Shown: in pieces, positions 1 to 8,910 of the stretch
Layout of the letters: every line of letters begins with the position of its first letter
Numbering within the stretch: the stretch's first letter is position 1
Assembly: GCA_018716485.1 (NCBI GenBank)
Contig: DVJY01000059.1
Coordinates: 1-64,000, forward strand
Source of the DNA: Candidatus Scybalocola faecipullorum
Lineage (GTDB): Bacteria > Bacillota > Clostridia > Lachnospirales > Lachnospiraceae
Length of the DNA stretch: 64,000 bases
Reading direction: 5' to 3'
Position numbers and translations under genes: made by a program
The notes under the pieces: generated by a model
The model's input: the letters and a program-made list of their open reading frames with translations, nothing else
Databases searched by the model: none
Told to the model about the DNA's origin: nothing

Positions 1-101
1 CAGCCCTCGAAAATTCGCCTGTTTTCAAGGCAGGCGATGGAAGCGTACTGGACGTACGCTGACTGAGGATAACGCAGAAAACAGGCGAATTTACAGGGCT
101 G
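1..101. repeat. Folded inverted-repeat element at the window edge
   Basis: Positions 1-7 plus 11-25 (CAGCCCT, AAATTCGCCTGTTTT) are the reverse complement of 95-101 plus 78-92, so about 22 bp of stem closes a 100-nt unit. Inside it, AGCGTAC (42-48) pairs with GTACGCT (54-60). No open reading frame explains it. It looks like a small dispersed structured repeat (REP or MITE-like) or a structured RNA. The window starts at its first base, so it may extend to the left. Confidence 0.6.
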
Positions 102-148
102 AGGCGTATTGCCCCTTGTACACCGACGCTAAATATGTTTGAAAAATA

Positions 149-197
149 AATCATCAGTTACAGATACGACAGCCTGTTCGGACTGCGTATCTGTAAC
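149..197 (-). terminator. Terminator of the M32 carboxypeptidase gene
   Basis: On the minus strand the 12-bp stem GTTACAGATACG/CGTATCTGTAAC (157-168 with 186-197) lies just downstream of the M32 stop codon. An interrupted T-rich stretch follows it (plus-strand A-rich 141-150). Confidence 0.6.
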
Positions 198-218
198 ACT
201 CCTCTTATTTTTAGTTTC

Positions 219-1724
219 TTATGCACTGTACAGTTTCGTATATTTTTCCTGAAGATACTGAATATAGTAATCCGGGTTAAACGGTTCCCCGGTCATTTCC
301 GAAATCAGCTGCATGGTCGGCTTAGAGGCGCCGAAGCGGTGGAGATGCTCTTTCAGATAATCACTCACAGGGGTCAGTGTACCTTCTGCCAAGTACTGAT
401 CAAGCGGCATCACTTTTTTTAAGTGGTCATAAATCTGAGCGGCAATGGCAGTGCCGATGGCGTATGAAGGAAAATAACCGAAAGAACCGCCGGCCCAGTG
501 AATGTCCTGAAGGATGCCTTCACTGTCATTTTGCGGACGCAGACCAAGATATTCTTCGTACTTATCATTCCACACTCCTGGAAGATCCAAAACATCAATT
601 TCCTGACTGAAAATCATTTTTTCAATTTCATAACGTACCATAATGTGAAGACAGTAGGTCAGTTCATCAGCCTCGGTGCGGATTGACCCCGGCACACATT
701 GATTGATGCCTTTGACAAAGTGTTCCAGAGTAACATCACGGAGCTGTTCTGGAAATGTTTCCTTCAGCATAGGATACAGCGGTTCCCAAAAAGCACGGCT
801 TCTGCCGATATTATTTTCATACAGGCGGGATTGGCTTTCGTGGATACCCATAGACATGGCAGTGCCGGCCGGTGTGCAGGTGAAGGCATCGTCGATGTGC
901 ATTTCATAAAGTGCGTGGCCGCCTTCATGAATGGTGGAAAACATGGCGCTTTCCAAATTGTTTTCCAGATAGGCGGTTGTAATGCGGACATCTTTGTTGT
1001 GAAGAGATGTGGTGAACGGATGGGCACTTTCTGCAATGACGCCGCGGTCAAAGTCAAATCCGATATGGGCAGCAAGTTTTCTGGAAATCTTCTTTTGAAG
1101 TTCAATATCGTATCGGCGGAAGTTAAAACAGTTGTCCACAAGAGCATGGTTTTTAACCGCCAGTCTGACGAGAGGAACGATGGAAGCTTTCAGTTTTTCA
1201 AAAAATTCATCTAAAACTTCTGTGGTAAAGCCCTTTTCATAACCATCCAGCGCCATATCATAAAGCGGACCGCTGTAGTTTCTTGCCTGAGCTTTATAGC
1301 CTGCAAATTTTTTTGCATACGCAATAATTTCTTTTAGAACAGGGGCAAAAGAAGCATAGTCATTGTTTAGTTTTGCATTCTGCCAGATGCCGTCAGCTTT
1401 GGCAAGCAGTGTCTGATAAGCGGCATATTCATCGGCCGGGATCAGACGGATTTCTTCATACATTTCTGCGGTTTTCAAAACGATCGCATGCTGCTCGGGG
1501 GTCAGATCTGATGCGCTGTTCAGACGCTGCAGCAAGGCGGACATATCGTCGCCGGTAAGTGCACGGTAGTAGGCATCGCTTAGTATTCCCATTGCTTCAG
1601 CTGTATGCTCAATCGCCCTTTTAGGCGCCGCGGTAGCATTGTCCCATTGAAACAGCACTAAAGCCATATTGTAGGCATTGATTTTTTTCAGTTTTTCCAT
1701 TAAAATAATATAATCCTGATTCAT
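219..1724 (-). CDS. M32 family metallocarboxypeptidase (carboxypeptidase Taq type)
   Basis: Predicted zinc carboxypeptidase that trims C-terminal residues from peptides in the cytoplasm; 501 residues, the usual M32 length. The family motifs appear in order: HPF near 235, DVRITT near 245, the zinc site HEGGH at 266-270 (HEXXH), HESQSR near 294, IRTEADE and QDIHW further on. There is no signal peptide. The ATG is preceded on the minus strand by AAGGAG. It is transcribed alone, away from the ABC ATPase, with its own terminator, and probably serves general peptide turnover. The substrate cannot be read from sequence. Confidence 0.93.
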   Translation of the reverse strand: MNQDYIILMEKLKKINAYNMALVLFQWDNATAAPKRAIEHTAEAMGILSDAYYRALTGDDMSALLQRLNSASDLTPEQHAIVLKTAEMYEEIRLIPADEYAAYQTLLAKADGIWQNAKLNNDYASFAPVLKEIIAYAKKFAGYKAQARNYSGPLYDMALDGYEKGFTTEVLDEFFEKLKASIVPLVRLAVKNHALVDNCFNFRRYDIELQKKISRKLAAHIGFDFDRGVIAESAHPFTTSLHNKDVRITTAYLENNLESAMFSTIHEGGHALYEMHIDDAFTCTPAGTAMSMGIHESQSRLYENNIGRSRAFWEPLYPMLKETFPEQLRDVTLEHFVKGINQCVPGSIRTEADELTYCLHIMVRYEIEKMIFSQEIDVLDLPGVWNDKYEEYLGLRPQNDSEGILQDIHWAGGSFGYFPSYAIGTAIAAQIYDHLKKVMPLDQYLAEGTLTPVSDYLKEHLHRFGASKPTMQLISEMTGEPFNPDYYIQYLQEKYTKLYSA

Positions 1725-1747
1725 ATAAACACACTCCTTGCGTCAAC

Positions 1748-1781
1748 ATTATATTATAAAATGGCATCTGCAACAACAAAA
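1748..1781 (-). promoter_or_regulatory. Candidate promoter of the M32 gene
   Basis: On the minus strand, two overlapping TATAAT hexamers (plus 1753-1758 and 1748-1753) lie 17 nt after a weak TTTTGT -35 (plus 1776-1781), just upstream of the ribosome site. The -35 is poor. Confidence 0.4.
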
Positions 1782-2049
1782 TTAAACAATTTTGTCATAT
1801 TATTGCCGGATTTAAAATAAAACCATGTCAAGTACAAAAAAAAAACTCAAAAATCAAATTTTATAGGTGAAGTCGTTATTTTTATAAAAATTCAAAATAA
1901 TGTATTGAAAAAAAAGGTCTCTAAATGACAAAATGCCTTAAAATGTCGGGATCATGCCGTAAAATTGTTGTTAAATATGTAAGGGTTATTTTTAAATAGG
2001 CAAAGTCAACAAAAAAGCGAGATTTTATTTAGCAAAATGGACTATGGCG
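1782..2049. other. AT-rich intergenic gap without a gene
   Basis: The gap between the divergent M32 and ABC ATPase genes is very AT-rich, with several A and T tracts. I find no open reading frame with a ribosome site, no tRNA and no convincing hairpin terminator. It probably holds upstream promoter or activator sites for the ATPase gene. Confidence 0.5.
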
Positions 2050-2078
2050 TTTGTGCGAAAGATAGTGTAGTATATATT
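2050..2078 (+). promoter_or_regulatory. Candidate promoter of the MsmX-type ATPase gene
   Basis: TTTGTG (2050-2055) is followed after 17 nt by TATATT (2073-2078), about 50 nt before the ATG at 2130. The match is moderate; no other pair in the gap is better. Confidence 0.4.
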
Positions 2079-2129
2079 CATCGAAAGCAAAAACACTTTG
2101 TTAATTTACCATAAGGGGGATATTTAATA

Positions 2130-3236
2130 ATGGCAAGTTTATCACTGAAACACATTTACAAAATCTATCCTAACGGCTTTAACGCAGTTAAGGACTTCAA
2201 CCTCGAGATCGAAGACAAAGAGTTCATCATCTTCGTAGGTCCATCTGGATGCGGTAAATCTACAACGCTCCGTATGATCGCAGGTCTTGAAGAAATCAGC
2301 AAGGGCGAACTTTACATCGACGGTAAGTTGATGAACGATGTTGAGCCTAAGGACAGAGATATCGCGATGGTATTCCAGAGTTACGCTTTGTATCCGCATA
2401 TGTCAATCTATGATAACATGGCATTTGGTCTTAAATTAAGAAAAGTTCCAAAAGCTGAAATTGATAAGAAAGTTAAAGAAGCTGCTCGTATTCTTGATAT
2501 CGAACATCTGCTTGACAGAAAACCGAAACTGCTTTCCGGTGGTCAGAGACAGCGTGTTGCTATGGGTCGTGCTATCGTTCGTGAGCCTAAGGTATTCCTT
2601 ATGGACGAACCTCTTTCAAACTTGGATGCTAAACTGAGAGTTCAGATGAGACTTGAAATTTCCAAACTTCATCAGAGACTTCAGACAACAATCATCTATG
2701 TAACACATGACCAGACAGAGGCTATGACACTTGGTACAAGAATCGTTGTTATGAAAGACGGTGTTGTACAGCAGGTAGATACACCTCAGAACCTGTATGA
2801 CAGACCATGCAACCTGTTCGTAGCTGGATTCATCGGCTCACCTCAGATGAACTTTATCGATGCTAAGATGGTTAAAGAAGGGGACAAAGTTTTCCTTGTA
2901 TTCGGCGGACACAAAATTACTGTAACACCAGAGAAAGCTAAAGCTTGCTCAGATTACATCGGCAAGGAAGTTACATTTGGTATCCGCCCTGAAAATATTC
3001 ATGCAGCAGCTACTTATGACAAAGCTCATGACAACAACACAATTCATTCTACAGTTAGAGTATTTGAAATGCTTGGTGCAGAAGTATTCGTATACGTTAC
3101 AGTAGATGGTGTTGATGTAACTGTTCGTGAAGCTCCGGGAACAATCGTTAAACCGGGCGACAGCATGGATATCTCCTTAGATGTTGATAAAATCCATATC
3201 TTTGATAAAGAAACTCAGGTTACATTGGCTAACTAA
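2130..3236 (+). CDS. msmX: MsmX/UgpC-type sugar ABC transporter ATP-binding protein
   Basis: ATPase subunit for carbohydrate (CUT1-type) ABC importers; 368 residues. The Walker A motif GPSGCGKST is at 37-45, the signature [14 protein letters not shown] near 135, Walker [13 protein letters not shown] near 158, and the C-terminal OB/TOBE regulatory region covers about 240-368. A GGGGG ribosome site precedes the ATG. No binding protein or permease gene is next to it, as is known for MsmX in Bacillus, where one ATPase serves several importers. Codon choice looks more restricted than in neighbouring genes (GTT, GCT, CGT common), suggesting high expression. The gene symbol follows the family; the substrates are unknown. 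Confidence 0.88.
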   Translation: MASLSLKHIYKIYPNGFNAVKDFNLEIEDKEFIIFVGPSGCGKSTTLRMIAGLEEISKGELYIDGKLMNDVEPKDRDIAMVFQSYALYPHMSIYDNMAFGLKLRKVPKAEIDKKVKEAARILDIEHLLDRKPKLLSGGQRQRVAMGRAIVREPKVFLMDEPLSNLDAKLRVQMRLEISKLHQRLQTTIIYVTHDQTEAMTLGTRIVVMKDGVVQQVDTPQNLYDRPCNLFVAGFIGSPQMNFIDAKMVKEGDKVFLVFGGHKITVTPEKAKACSDYIGKEVTFGIRPENIHAAATYDKAHDNNTIHSTVRVFEMLGAEVFVYVTVDGVDVTVREAPGTIVKPGDSMDISLDVDKIHIFDKETQVTLAN

Positions 3237-3254
3237 TTTGTAATTTGACAAACA

Positions 3255-3290
3255 GGGAAATACATAGCATTATGTATTTCCCTTTTTTTT
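3255..3290 (+). terminator. Terminator after the ABC ATPase
   Basis: Perfect 12-bp stem GGGAAATACATA/TATGTATTTCCC (3255-3266 with 3271-3282), four-base loop GCAT, then eight T residues. Confidence 0.92.
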
Positions 3291-3295
3291 GGAAT

Positions 3296-3450
3296 GTGGT
3301 ATAATGGTTGCACGCAGTGCAACCCAAAGCGGCAGAGCCGCTTTACCCTGCGGTTGCAGGGATTATACCCGGAAGTCCACGGCTTGTGCAGAAAATGCCG
3401 CCGGCGCGTCGCTTTCTGCCCTGCGCACGTGGTATAATGATTGCACACAG
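3296..3450. repeat. Hairpin cluster flanked by direct repeats carrying TATAAT
   Basis: GTGGTATAATGGTTGCAC (3296-3313) recurs with one change at 3429-3446. Between the copies lie four hairpins: TTGCAC/GTGCAA (3308-3322), AAAGCGGC/GCCGCTTT (3326-3344), CCCTGC/GCAGGG (3346-3361) and GCAGAAA/TTTCTGC (3388-3419). The segment is GC-rich compared with its surroundings. It resembles a small palindromic repeat inserted at, or duplicating, the promoter of the next gene; the right-hand TATAAT (3433-3438) is well placed to be its -10 box. Confidence 0.65.
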
Positions 3451-3484
3451 CTGAAAATTAAGTAACCGGGAGAGGTGTGAAAAG

Positions 3485-4573
3485 ATGGCATATAATCAAA
3501 TGCTTCAGAGTACAATCGAGGGAGTTAAGGCAATCGCAAGGACAGACTTATGTATTATGGATACTGACGGCAATGTGATCGCGTCAACGGTCAATACGGC
3601 AGAAGATTATAAAGATTCAGTTCTGGCATTTGTGGAGTCTCCGGCAGAGATTCAGGTTGTTTCAGGATATCAGTACTTTAAAATTTTCGACGGCGGACAG
3701 CTTGAATATATTATGCTGATTCGCGGCGACAGTGACGACATCTACACGATCGGAAAACTTGTGGCATTTCAGATTCAAAATCTGTTGTCCGCATATAAAG
3801 AAAAATTTGACAAAGAGAATTTTATTAAAAATGTCCTTTTGGATAATATGCTGCTTGTGGACGTTTATAACAAGGCAAAAAAATTACATATTGCCGCAGA
3901 AGCACGGCGCGTTGTTTTTGTGATTGAAACACCGAAAGAAAAGGATAGCAACGCATTAGATGTTATTAAAAGTCTTTTTGCCGGACAGACAAAAGATTTT
4001 ATTACTGCGGTTGATGAAAAGAGCATTATCCTTGTAAAAGAACTGAAAGAAGATGAGGATTATCCGGATCTTCAGATTACGGCAAAGATGATCGTAGACA
4101 TGCTCGGTTCCGAGGCGATGGAAAATGCGTACGTCGCATATGGTACGATTATTGATAAGATTAAAGATATTTCAAAATCGTTTAAAGAAGCAAAGATGGC
4201 GCTTGATGTAGGAAAGATTTTTTACAGTGAAAAAAATATTGTCGCCTACAATAAACTGGGTATCGGCCGATTGATTTATCAGCTTCCGATTCCGCTGTGC
4301 AAGATGTTTATTGATGAGATTTTTCCTGAGGCAACGCCGGACGATTTTGATGAGGAAACCCTTCTGACAATCAATAAGTTCTTTGAAAACAGTCTGAATG
4401 TTTCCGAGACAGCCCGTCAGCTTTATATCCATCGAAATACGCTTGTTTATCGTCTGGACAAAGTACACAAGGCTACGGGACTGGATTTGAGAGTATTCGA
4501 GGACGCGATTACATTTGAGATTGCGCTGATGGTTGTAAAGTATATGAAATTTATGGAAAATAATCAATTCTGA
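3485..4573 (+). CDS. CdaR/PucR-family transcriptional regulator
   Basis: Predicted DNA-binding regulator, 362 residues. The N-terminal part (about 1-130) resembles the putative sugar-diacid recognition domain of CdaR. The C-terminus (about 305-355) is the PucR-type helix-turn-helix, with the typical stretch NVSETARQLYIHRNTLVYRL. A GAGAGGTG ribosome site precedes the ATG. It is monocistronic, with a hairpin-repeat region upstream and a terminator downstream. The ligand and target genes are unknown; neighbouring rnf or msmX are only positional candidates. Confidence 0.85.
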   Translation: MAYNQMLQSTIEGVKAIARTDLCIMDTDGNVIASTVNTAEDYKDSVLAFVESPAEIQVVSGYQYFKIFDGGQLEYIMLIRGDSDDIYTIGKLVAFQIQNLLSAYKEKFDKENFIKNVLLDNMLLVDVYNKAKKLHIAAEARRVVFVIETPKEKDSNALDVIKSLFAGQTKDFITAVDEKSIILVKELKEDEDYPDLQITAKMIVDMLGSEAMENAYVAYGTIIDKIKDISKSFKEAKMALDVGKIFYSEKNIVAYNKLGIGRLIYQLPIPLCKMFIDEIFPEATPDDFDEETLLTINKFFENSLNVSETARQLYIHRNTLVYRLDKVHKATGLDLRVFEDAITFEIALMVVKYMKFMENNQF

Positions 4574-4592
4574 AAAGGCATTGAATAAAAGT

Positions 4593-4620
4593 GAGCCGGA
4601 CAAAAGTCCGGCTCGCTTTT
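4593..4620 (+). terminator. Terminator after the CdaR-like gene
   Basis: GAGCCGGAC/GTCCGGCTC stem (4593-4601 with 4606-4614), AAAA loop, then a T-rich run from 4616. Confidence 0.9.
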
Positions 4621-4669
4621 TATATGCAGTTAGAACATGTTCCGTTTTTAGAACATTTTTAACTCCGGC

Positions 4670-4698
4670 TTGAAATGATTTGGATAAAATAGTAGAAT
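4670..4698 (+). promoter_or_regulatory. Promoter of the rnf operon
   Basis: TTGAAA (4670-4675), 17-nt spacer, TAGAAT (4693-4698). Downstream, ATCTTAT (from about 4711) and ATAAGAT (to about 4738) form an AT-rich inverted repeat before the AGAGGAGG ribosome site. Confidence 0.7.
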
Positions 4699-4759
4699 AA
4701 TACTGACCAAATCTTATCTATTTTATATAAATAAGATAATTTTTAAGAGGAGGATTTAT

Positions 4760-6106
4760 ATGGCCAGTTATTCAGGTGGGATTCTCGGTATGCTGGGATT
4801 TGTGAAAAGCCCCGGCGCACCGGTACCTCACAGAAAAAGTACAAAAGATATGGAGACTGTAGATATGCCGGCGCCGGCAGTAGTAACCATTCCTATGTCG
4901 ATGCATATCGGCGCTCCATGTACTCCGAAAGTTAAGCCGGGCGATCAGGTTTTTGTCGGACAGCTGATCGGAGACAGCGATGCTTTTGTGTCTGCACCGA
5001 TTCATTCCAGTGTTTCGGGAACTGTGAAAAAAGTAGACGCAATGCTGTCTTTCGGTGGAACATACACACCGTGTATTGTGATTGAAAGTGACGGGAAGCA
5101 GACGCCGGACCCGTCGATTTGTCCGCCGAAAGTAAAGAGTGAAGAGGATCTGATTAAGGCAATCAGAGATTCGGGGCTTGTGGGACTTGGCGGTGCAGGA
5201 TTCCCGGCGCACGTTAAGTTAAATCCGGCGGCAGATGTTAAAAAGAAGATTGATACGCTGATCATTAACGGCGCGGAATGTGAACCTTATTTGACAGCCG
5301 ACGTCAGAGAGATGCTTGAAGACTCGTGGGATATTATTTCAGGAATACAGACAGTGTCCAAACTGCTCGATGTGGATGAAACGATTATCGGCATTGAAGA
5401 TAATAAGCCGGAGGCAATCACAGTTATTCAGGAACTTGCCGAAAAAAATGACGGTATCACAATCAGAGTAAAGGAACTTCCTGCCAGATATCCACAGGGC
5501 GCTGAGAAAGTGCTGATCAAGCAGTGCACCGGGCGTGAAGTGCCTCCGGGAAAACTGCCGGCTGATGTAGGGGTTATTGTGATGAACGTGACATCTGTCG
5601 GATTTCTTGCCAGATATTTAAAAACAGGTATGCCGCTGACAACAAAACGAGTGACAGTTGACGGGTCTGCAGTTGCCGAACCGAAGAATGTCAGAGTATG
5701 TATCGGCACGCCTGTCAAAGATGTGATTGCTTTTTGCGGCGGTTATAAAGGTGAGCCGTCAAAACTGCTGTATGGCGGACCGATGATGGGCACGCCGATA
5801 TACAGTGATGAGCAGCCGATCCTTAAAAATACAAACGGTATTCTTGCGTTTGACCGTGCCGAGGCTCAAAGCCTTGAACCGTCGGCATGTATCAGGTGCG
5901 GGCGCTGTGTCAATGCCTGTCCTATGAATCTGATGCCGACGATGTTTGAGAAATATACGGCAGCAGAAAAAATTGACGAACTAAAGCGTTTGAATATTAT
6001 GACCTGTATGGAATGTGGATGCTGTGCATATGTATGTCCGGCCAACCGCAGACTTGTGCAGAGTATTAGAATCGGCAAGACGCTTGTAAGAAACAGTGGA
6101 AAGTAG
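4760..6106 (+). CDS. rnfC: Rnf complex subunit RnfC
   Basis: Membrane-associated NADH/ferredoxin-side subunit of the Rnf complex, which couples reduced ferredoxin oxidation by NAD+ to ion pumping; 448 residues. Two 4Fe-4S motifs lie near the C-terminus: CIRCGRCVNACP from about 376 and CMECGCCAYVCP from about 416. The glycine-rich GLVGLGGAGFPAHVK near 140 fits the FMN/NADH-binding fold. First gene of rnfCDGEAB, with AGAGGAGG before the ATG. It is close to the usual clostridial length, without the long C-terminal extension of proteobacterial RnfC. Confidence 0.96.
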   Translation: MASYSGGILGMLGFVKSPGAPVPHRKSTKDMETVDMPAPAVVTIPMSMHIGAPCTPKVKPGDQVFVGQLIGDSDAFVSAPIHSSVSGTVKKVDAMLSFGGTYTPCIVIESDGKQTPDPSICPPKVKSEEDLIKAIRDSGLVGLGGAGFPAHVKLNPAADVKKKIDTLIINGAECEPYLTADVREMLEDSWDIISGIQTVSKLLDVDETIIGIEDNKPEAITVIQELAEKNDGITIRVKELPARYPQGAEKVLIKQCTGREVPPGKLPADVGVIVMNVTSVGFLARYLKTGMPLTTKRVTVDGSAVAEPKNVRVCIGTPVKDVIAFCGGYKGEPSKLLYGGPMMGTPIYSDEQPILKNTNGILAFDRAEAQSLEPSACIRCGRCVNACPMNLMPTMFEKYTAAEKIDELKRLNIMTCMECGCCAYVCPANRRLVQSIRIGKTLVRNSGK

Positions 6107-6114
6107 GTGTGACT

Positions 6115-7047
6115 ATGGATAATAAATTCATCGTGTCTTCCTCGCCCCATCTTAGCGGAACAGTGAAGACAAAAACGATTATGATTGATGTTATTATTGG
6201 GTTAATACCTGCTTTAGTGGCATCGATCATTATTTTCGGGCCGCGGGCGCTGCTTGTATGCGCGGTCAGTATTGCGGCGGCAGTGATTGCCGAGTACATA
6301 TGCCGTAAGGTTATGAAAAGAGAAAATACAATCGGCGATTTCAGCGCGGTTGTTACTGGTCTTTTGCTGGCGTTTAACTTGCCGTCAGGCATTCCTCTTT
6401 GGATGGCAGCGCTCGGCAGCGTCATCGCAATTGTTGTTGTCAAGCAGATGTTTGGTGGTATCGGACAAAACTTTGTGAACCCGGCGCTGGCAGCGCGTAT
6501 TATTTTAATGACATCATTTCCGACACAGATGACCACATGGCCTTCGCCTGTTGACGGTACAGCGTCATCGACGCCGCTGGCTATGATTGCATCCGGAAAT
6601 ACGGCGGATCTGCCTTCGTATCTGGATATGTTTTTGGGCAGCAGAGGCGGATGCCTTGGTGAAACCTGTATTCTTGCCCTTTTGATCGGCGGTGTATATC
6701 TTGTCATCCGCAAAGTGATTTCACCGATTATTCCTTTGACTTATATCGGTGTGGTATTTGTTTTTTCAGCGATTCTCGGGCAGGACTGTGTGATGCAGAT
6801 TTTGTCCGGCGGTCTTTTCCTTGGCGCTATATTTATGGCTACAGATTATACGACAAGTCCGCTGACAAACAAAGGAAAGTTTATTTACGCGGTCGGCTGC
6901 GGCATTTTGACAGTTTTGATCCGTACATTCGGGGCTTTGCCTGAAGGTGTGTCCTTCTCGATCATTATTATGAATATTCTTGTGCCTCATATCGAAAGAC
7001 TGACTGAACCGAAAGCGTTTGGCGTCAGAAAGGAGGCTTCAAAATAA
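6115..7047 (+). CDS. rnfD: Rnf complex subunit RnfD
   Basis: Integral membrane subunit of Rnf, about 310 residues with multiple hydrophobic segments, related to NqrB. The SSTPL stretch near 150 aligns with the site where this family carries covalent FMN on threonine (family knowledge, not proven here); TDYTTSPLT near 245 is also typical. I chose the ATG at 6115 over the GTG at 6109 because AGGTG (6105-6109) lies 5 nt before it. Its stop codon overlaps the rnfG start by one base. Confidence 0.95.
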   Translation: MDNKFIVSSSPHLSGTVKTKTIMIDVIIGLIPALVASIIIFGPRALLVCAVSIAAAVIAEYICRKVMKRENTIGDFSAVVTGLLLAFNLPSGIPLWMAALGSVIAIVVVKQMFGGIGQNFVNPALAARIILMTSFPTQMTTWPSPVDGTASSTPLAMIASGNTADLPSYLDMFLGSRGGCLGETCILALLIGGVYLVIRKVISPIIPLTYIGVVFVFSAILGQDCVMQILSGGLFLGAIFMATDYTTSPLTNKGKFIYAVGCGILTVLIRTFGALPEGVSFSIIIMNILVPHIERLTEPKAFGVRKEASK

Positions 7048-7610
7048 TGAAAGCAGTAAAAGCAAAAGAAATTATCGTACCTACCGCGACGCTGACCATC
7101 ATTGCGTTGATAGTGACCGTGCTGCTCGTGCTGACCAACGGTTTTACAAAAGACAGAATCGCACAGCTGGCCGCCCAGACGGAAGATGAAGCGCGTATGA
7201 CAGTGCTTCCGGATGCAGACAGCTTTGAAGAAAAGACTGTTGATGTGGATGGTCAGACGCAGACATATTATGAGGCGGTCAACGGTGCGGGCTATGTTTT
7301 TTCTACGTCAAGCAAAGGTTATGGCGGCGATGTTGTGGTCATGACAGGTATTTCGGCGGATGGCGAGATTACAGGCGTCATGCTGACAAGTCATGATGAA
7401 ACGCCGGGACTTGGCGCCAAAGCGGAAAATGCGTCATTTACAAATCAGTATTTAATGGCTGTGCCCGAGGATGGTTTTTCTGTCGTTAAAGACAATCCGA
7501 ACGGACAGATTGATGCCATTGCCGGCGCGACTATTACGTCAAGAGCAGTGACAAATTCAGTTAACACAGCGATTGATATTTATGAAGCGGTGACAGGAGG
7601 TGGACAGTAA
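7047..7610 (+). CDS. rnfG: Rnf complex subunit RnfG
   Basis: Flavoprotein subunit of Rnf, 187 residues. One N-terminal membrane helix (about 12-32) anchors an extracytoplasmic FMN-binding domain. The motif AGATITS near 167 is the SGAT-type site whose last threonine carries covalent FMN in the family. Start and stop codons overlap by one base with rnfD and rnfE, implying translational coupling. Confidence 0.95.
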   Translation: MKAVKAKEIIVPTATLTIIALIVTVLLVLTNGFTKDRIAQLAAQTEDEARMTVLPDADSFEEKTVDVDGQTQTYYEAVNGAGYVFSTSSKGYGGDVVVMTGISADGEITGVMLTSHDETPGLGAKAENASFTNQYLMAVPEDGFSVVKDNPNGQIDAIAGATITSRAVTNSVNTAIDIYEAVTGGGQ

Positions 7611-8299
7611 TGGCTAAGAAGGAAAAGAGCCTTGGAGAAGTATTTACAGCCGGCATTATTAAAGAAAACCCGGTATTAAGGCTTGTGCTCGGCACCTGTC
7701 CGACATTGGCGATCACGACGATGGCTTTCAACGGACTTGGTATGGGCGCTGCGGCGACATTTGTTCTTGTCGGCTCCAATGCGGTTATCTCATTGCTGCG
7801 CCATGTGATTCCGGATAAAGTGCGTATTCCGGCATTTATTACGATTATCGCCGGATTTGTAACGATTATACAGATGTTTGTTCAGGCGTTTGCGCCGGCA
7901 CTTGATGAAGCGCTGGGTATTTATCTTCCGCTCATCGTTGTAAACTGTATTATTCTCGGACGTGCTGAGAGTTTTGCAAGTAAAAATAAAGTGCTTCCTT
8001 CTATTTTAGATGGACTCGGTATGGGCATCGGATTTACGATCACGTTGATTTTAATGGGAAGTATCCGTGAACTTATCGGTAATGGTACTATTTTCGGCAT
8101 TGTAGTAAACAGCGGCAGCGTAATTCCGCCGATGATCATTTTTATTCTGCCTCCGGGCGGCTTCTTTGTCTTTGGTATGTTAGTAGCTTTAGCTAATAAA
8201 CTTGCCCAGAGCAAAGGCAAGGCGCCTGCCCAGCTTGGCTGCGGCGGCTGCCCGATGCATGATAGTTGCTCAAAAGCAGCGGAAGGAGGATGTAAATAA
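7610..8299 (+). CDS. rnfE: Rnf complex subunit RnfE with cysteine-rich tail
   Basis: Polytopic membrane subunit of Rnf, 229 residues, of the NqrD/RnfE family and paired with RnfA. About six hydrophobic helices cover residues 20-200. The C-terminal tail from about 208 contains four cysteines spaced C-x2-C-x5-C-x7-C after a lysine-rich stretch, beyond the membrane core. That tail could bind a metal or an Fe-S cluster; no function is established here. It overlaps rnfG and rnfA by one base each. Confidence 0.95.
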   Translation: MAKKEKSLGEVFTAGIIKENPVLRLVLGTCPTLAITTMAFNGLGMGAAATFVLVGSNAVISLLRHVIPDKVRIPAFITIIAGFVTIIQMFVQAFAPALDEALGIYLPLIVVNCIILGRAESFASKNKVLPSILDGLGMGIGFTITLILMGSIRELIGNGTIFGIVVNSGSVIPPMIIFILPPGGFFVFGMLVALANKLAQSKGKAPAQLGCGGCPMHDSCSKAAEGGCK

Positions 8300-8898
8300 T
8301 GTCAGTGACCAATTTAGTATCGATTCTTTTGGCTGCAATTTTGACAAATAACTTTATCTTGTCAAAATTTCTTGGCATTTGTCCGTTTCTGGGCGTTTCC
8401 AAGAAACTTGACACGGCGGTCGGCATGAGTGCGGCGGTTATTTTTGTTATGGTGCTTTCCACAGCAGTGACATGGCCGATTCAGACATATCTTTTAACGC
8501 CGAACGATCTGAATTACCTGCAGACCATTGTATTTATTCTTGTTATTGCGGCACTTGTACAGTTTATCGAGATTTTCCTGAAGAAATATGTCAAAAGTCT
8601 GTATCAGGCGCTCGGCGTATATCTTCCGCTGATTACGACAAACTGTGCGGTTCTCGGTGTAACGACACTGAATATTGATGAAGGTTATAATTTTATTGAA
8701 TCTATTATTAACGCGCTTGGCGGAGGACTTGGCTTTATGCTGGCGATGGTACTGTTTGCCGGTGTCAGGGGAAGAATTGAAACGAGCAGTATTCCGAAAT
8801 CACTTCAGGGACTGCCGATCACACTCGTTTCCGCGTCACTCGTTGCCTGCTCGTTCCTAGGCTTTCAGGGACTTGTAGACGGATTATTTGGATTATAA
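8299..8898 (+). CDS. rnfA: Rnf complex subunit RnfA
   Basis: Polytopic membrane subunit of Rnf, 199 residues, of the NqrE/RnfA family. It opens with the usual NNFILSKFLGICPFLGVSKK and has TNCAVLGV near 115, each matching conserved membrane cysteine sites of this family. RnfA and RnfE form an inverted pair around a shared Fe-S site in the known complex. The GAAGGAGG ribosome site lies within the end of rnfE. Confidence 0.96.
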   Translation: MSVTNLVSILLAAILTNNFILSKFLGICPFLGVSKKLDTAVGMSAAVIFVMVLSTAVTWPIQTYLLTPNDLNYLQTIVFILVIAALVQFIEIFLKKYVKSLYQALGVYLPLITTNCAVLGVTTLNIDEGYNFIESIINALGGGLGFMLAMVLFAGVRGRIETSSIPKSLQGLPITLVSASLVACSFLGFQGLVDGLFGL

Positions 8899-8910
8899 GG
8901 AGGGGCCTCA

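Noticed and set aside
699..1214. 171-residue plus-strand frame opposite the M32 gene
   Set aside because: No ribosome site or recognisable domain; it mirrors a clearly conserved metallopeptidase on the other strand.
4631..4656. GAACATGTTC near the rnf promoter resembling a LexA/DinR box
   Set aside because: The Gram-positive LexA box is GAAC-N4-GTTC; here the spacing is only two bases, and the rnf genes are not SOS genes.
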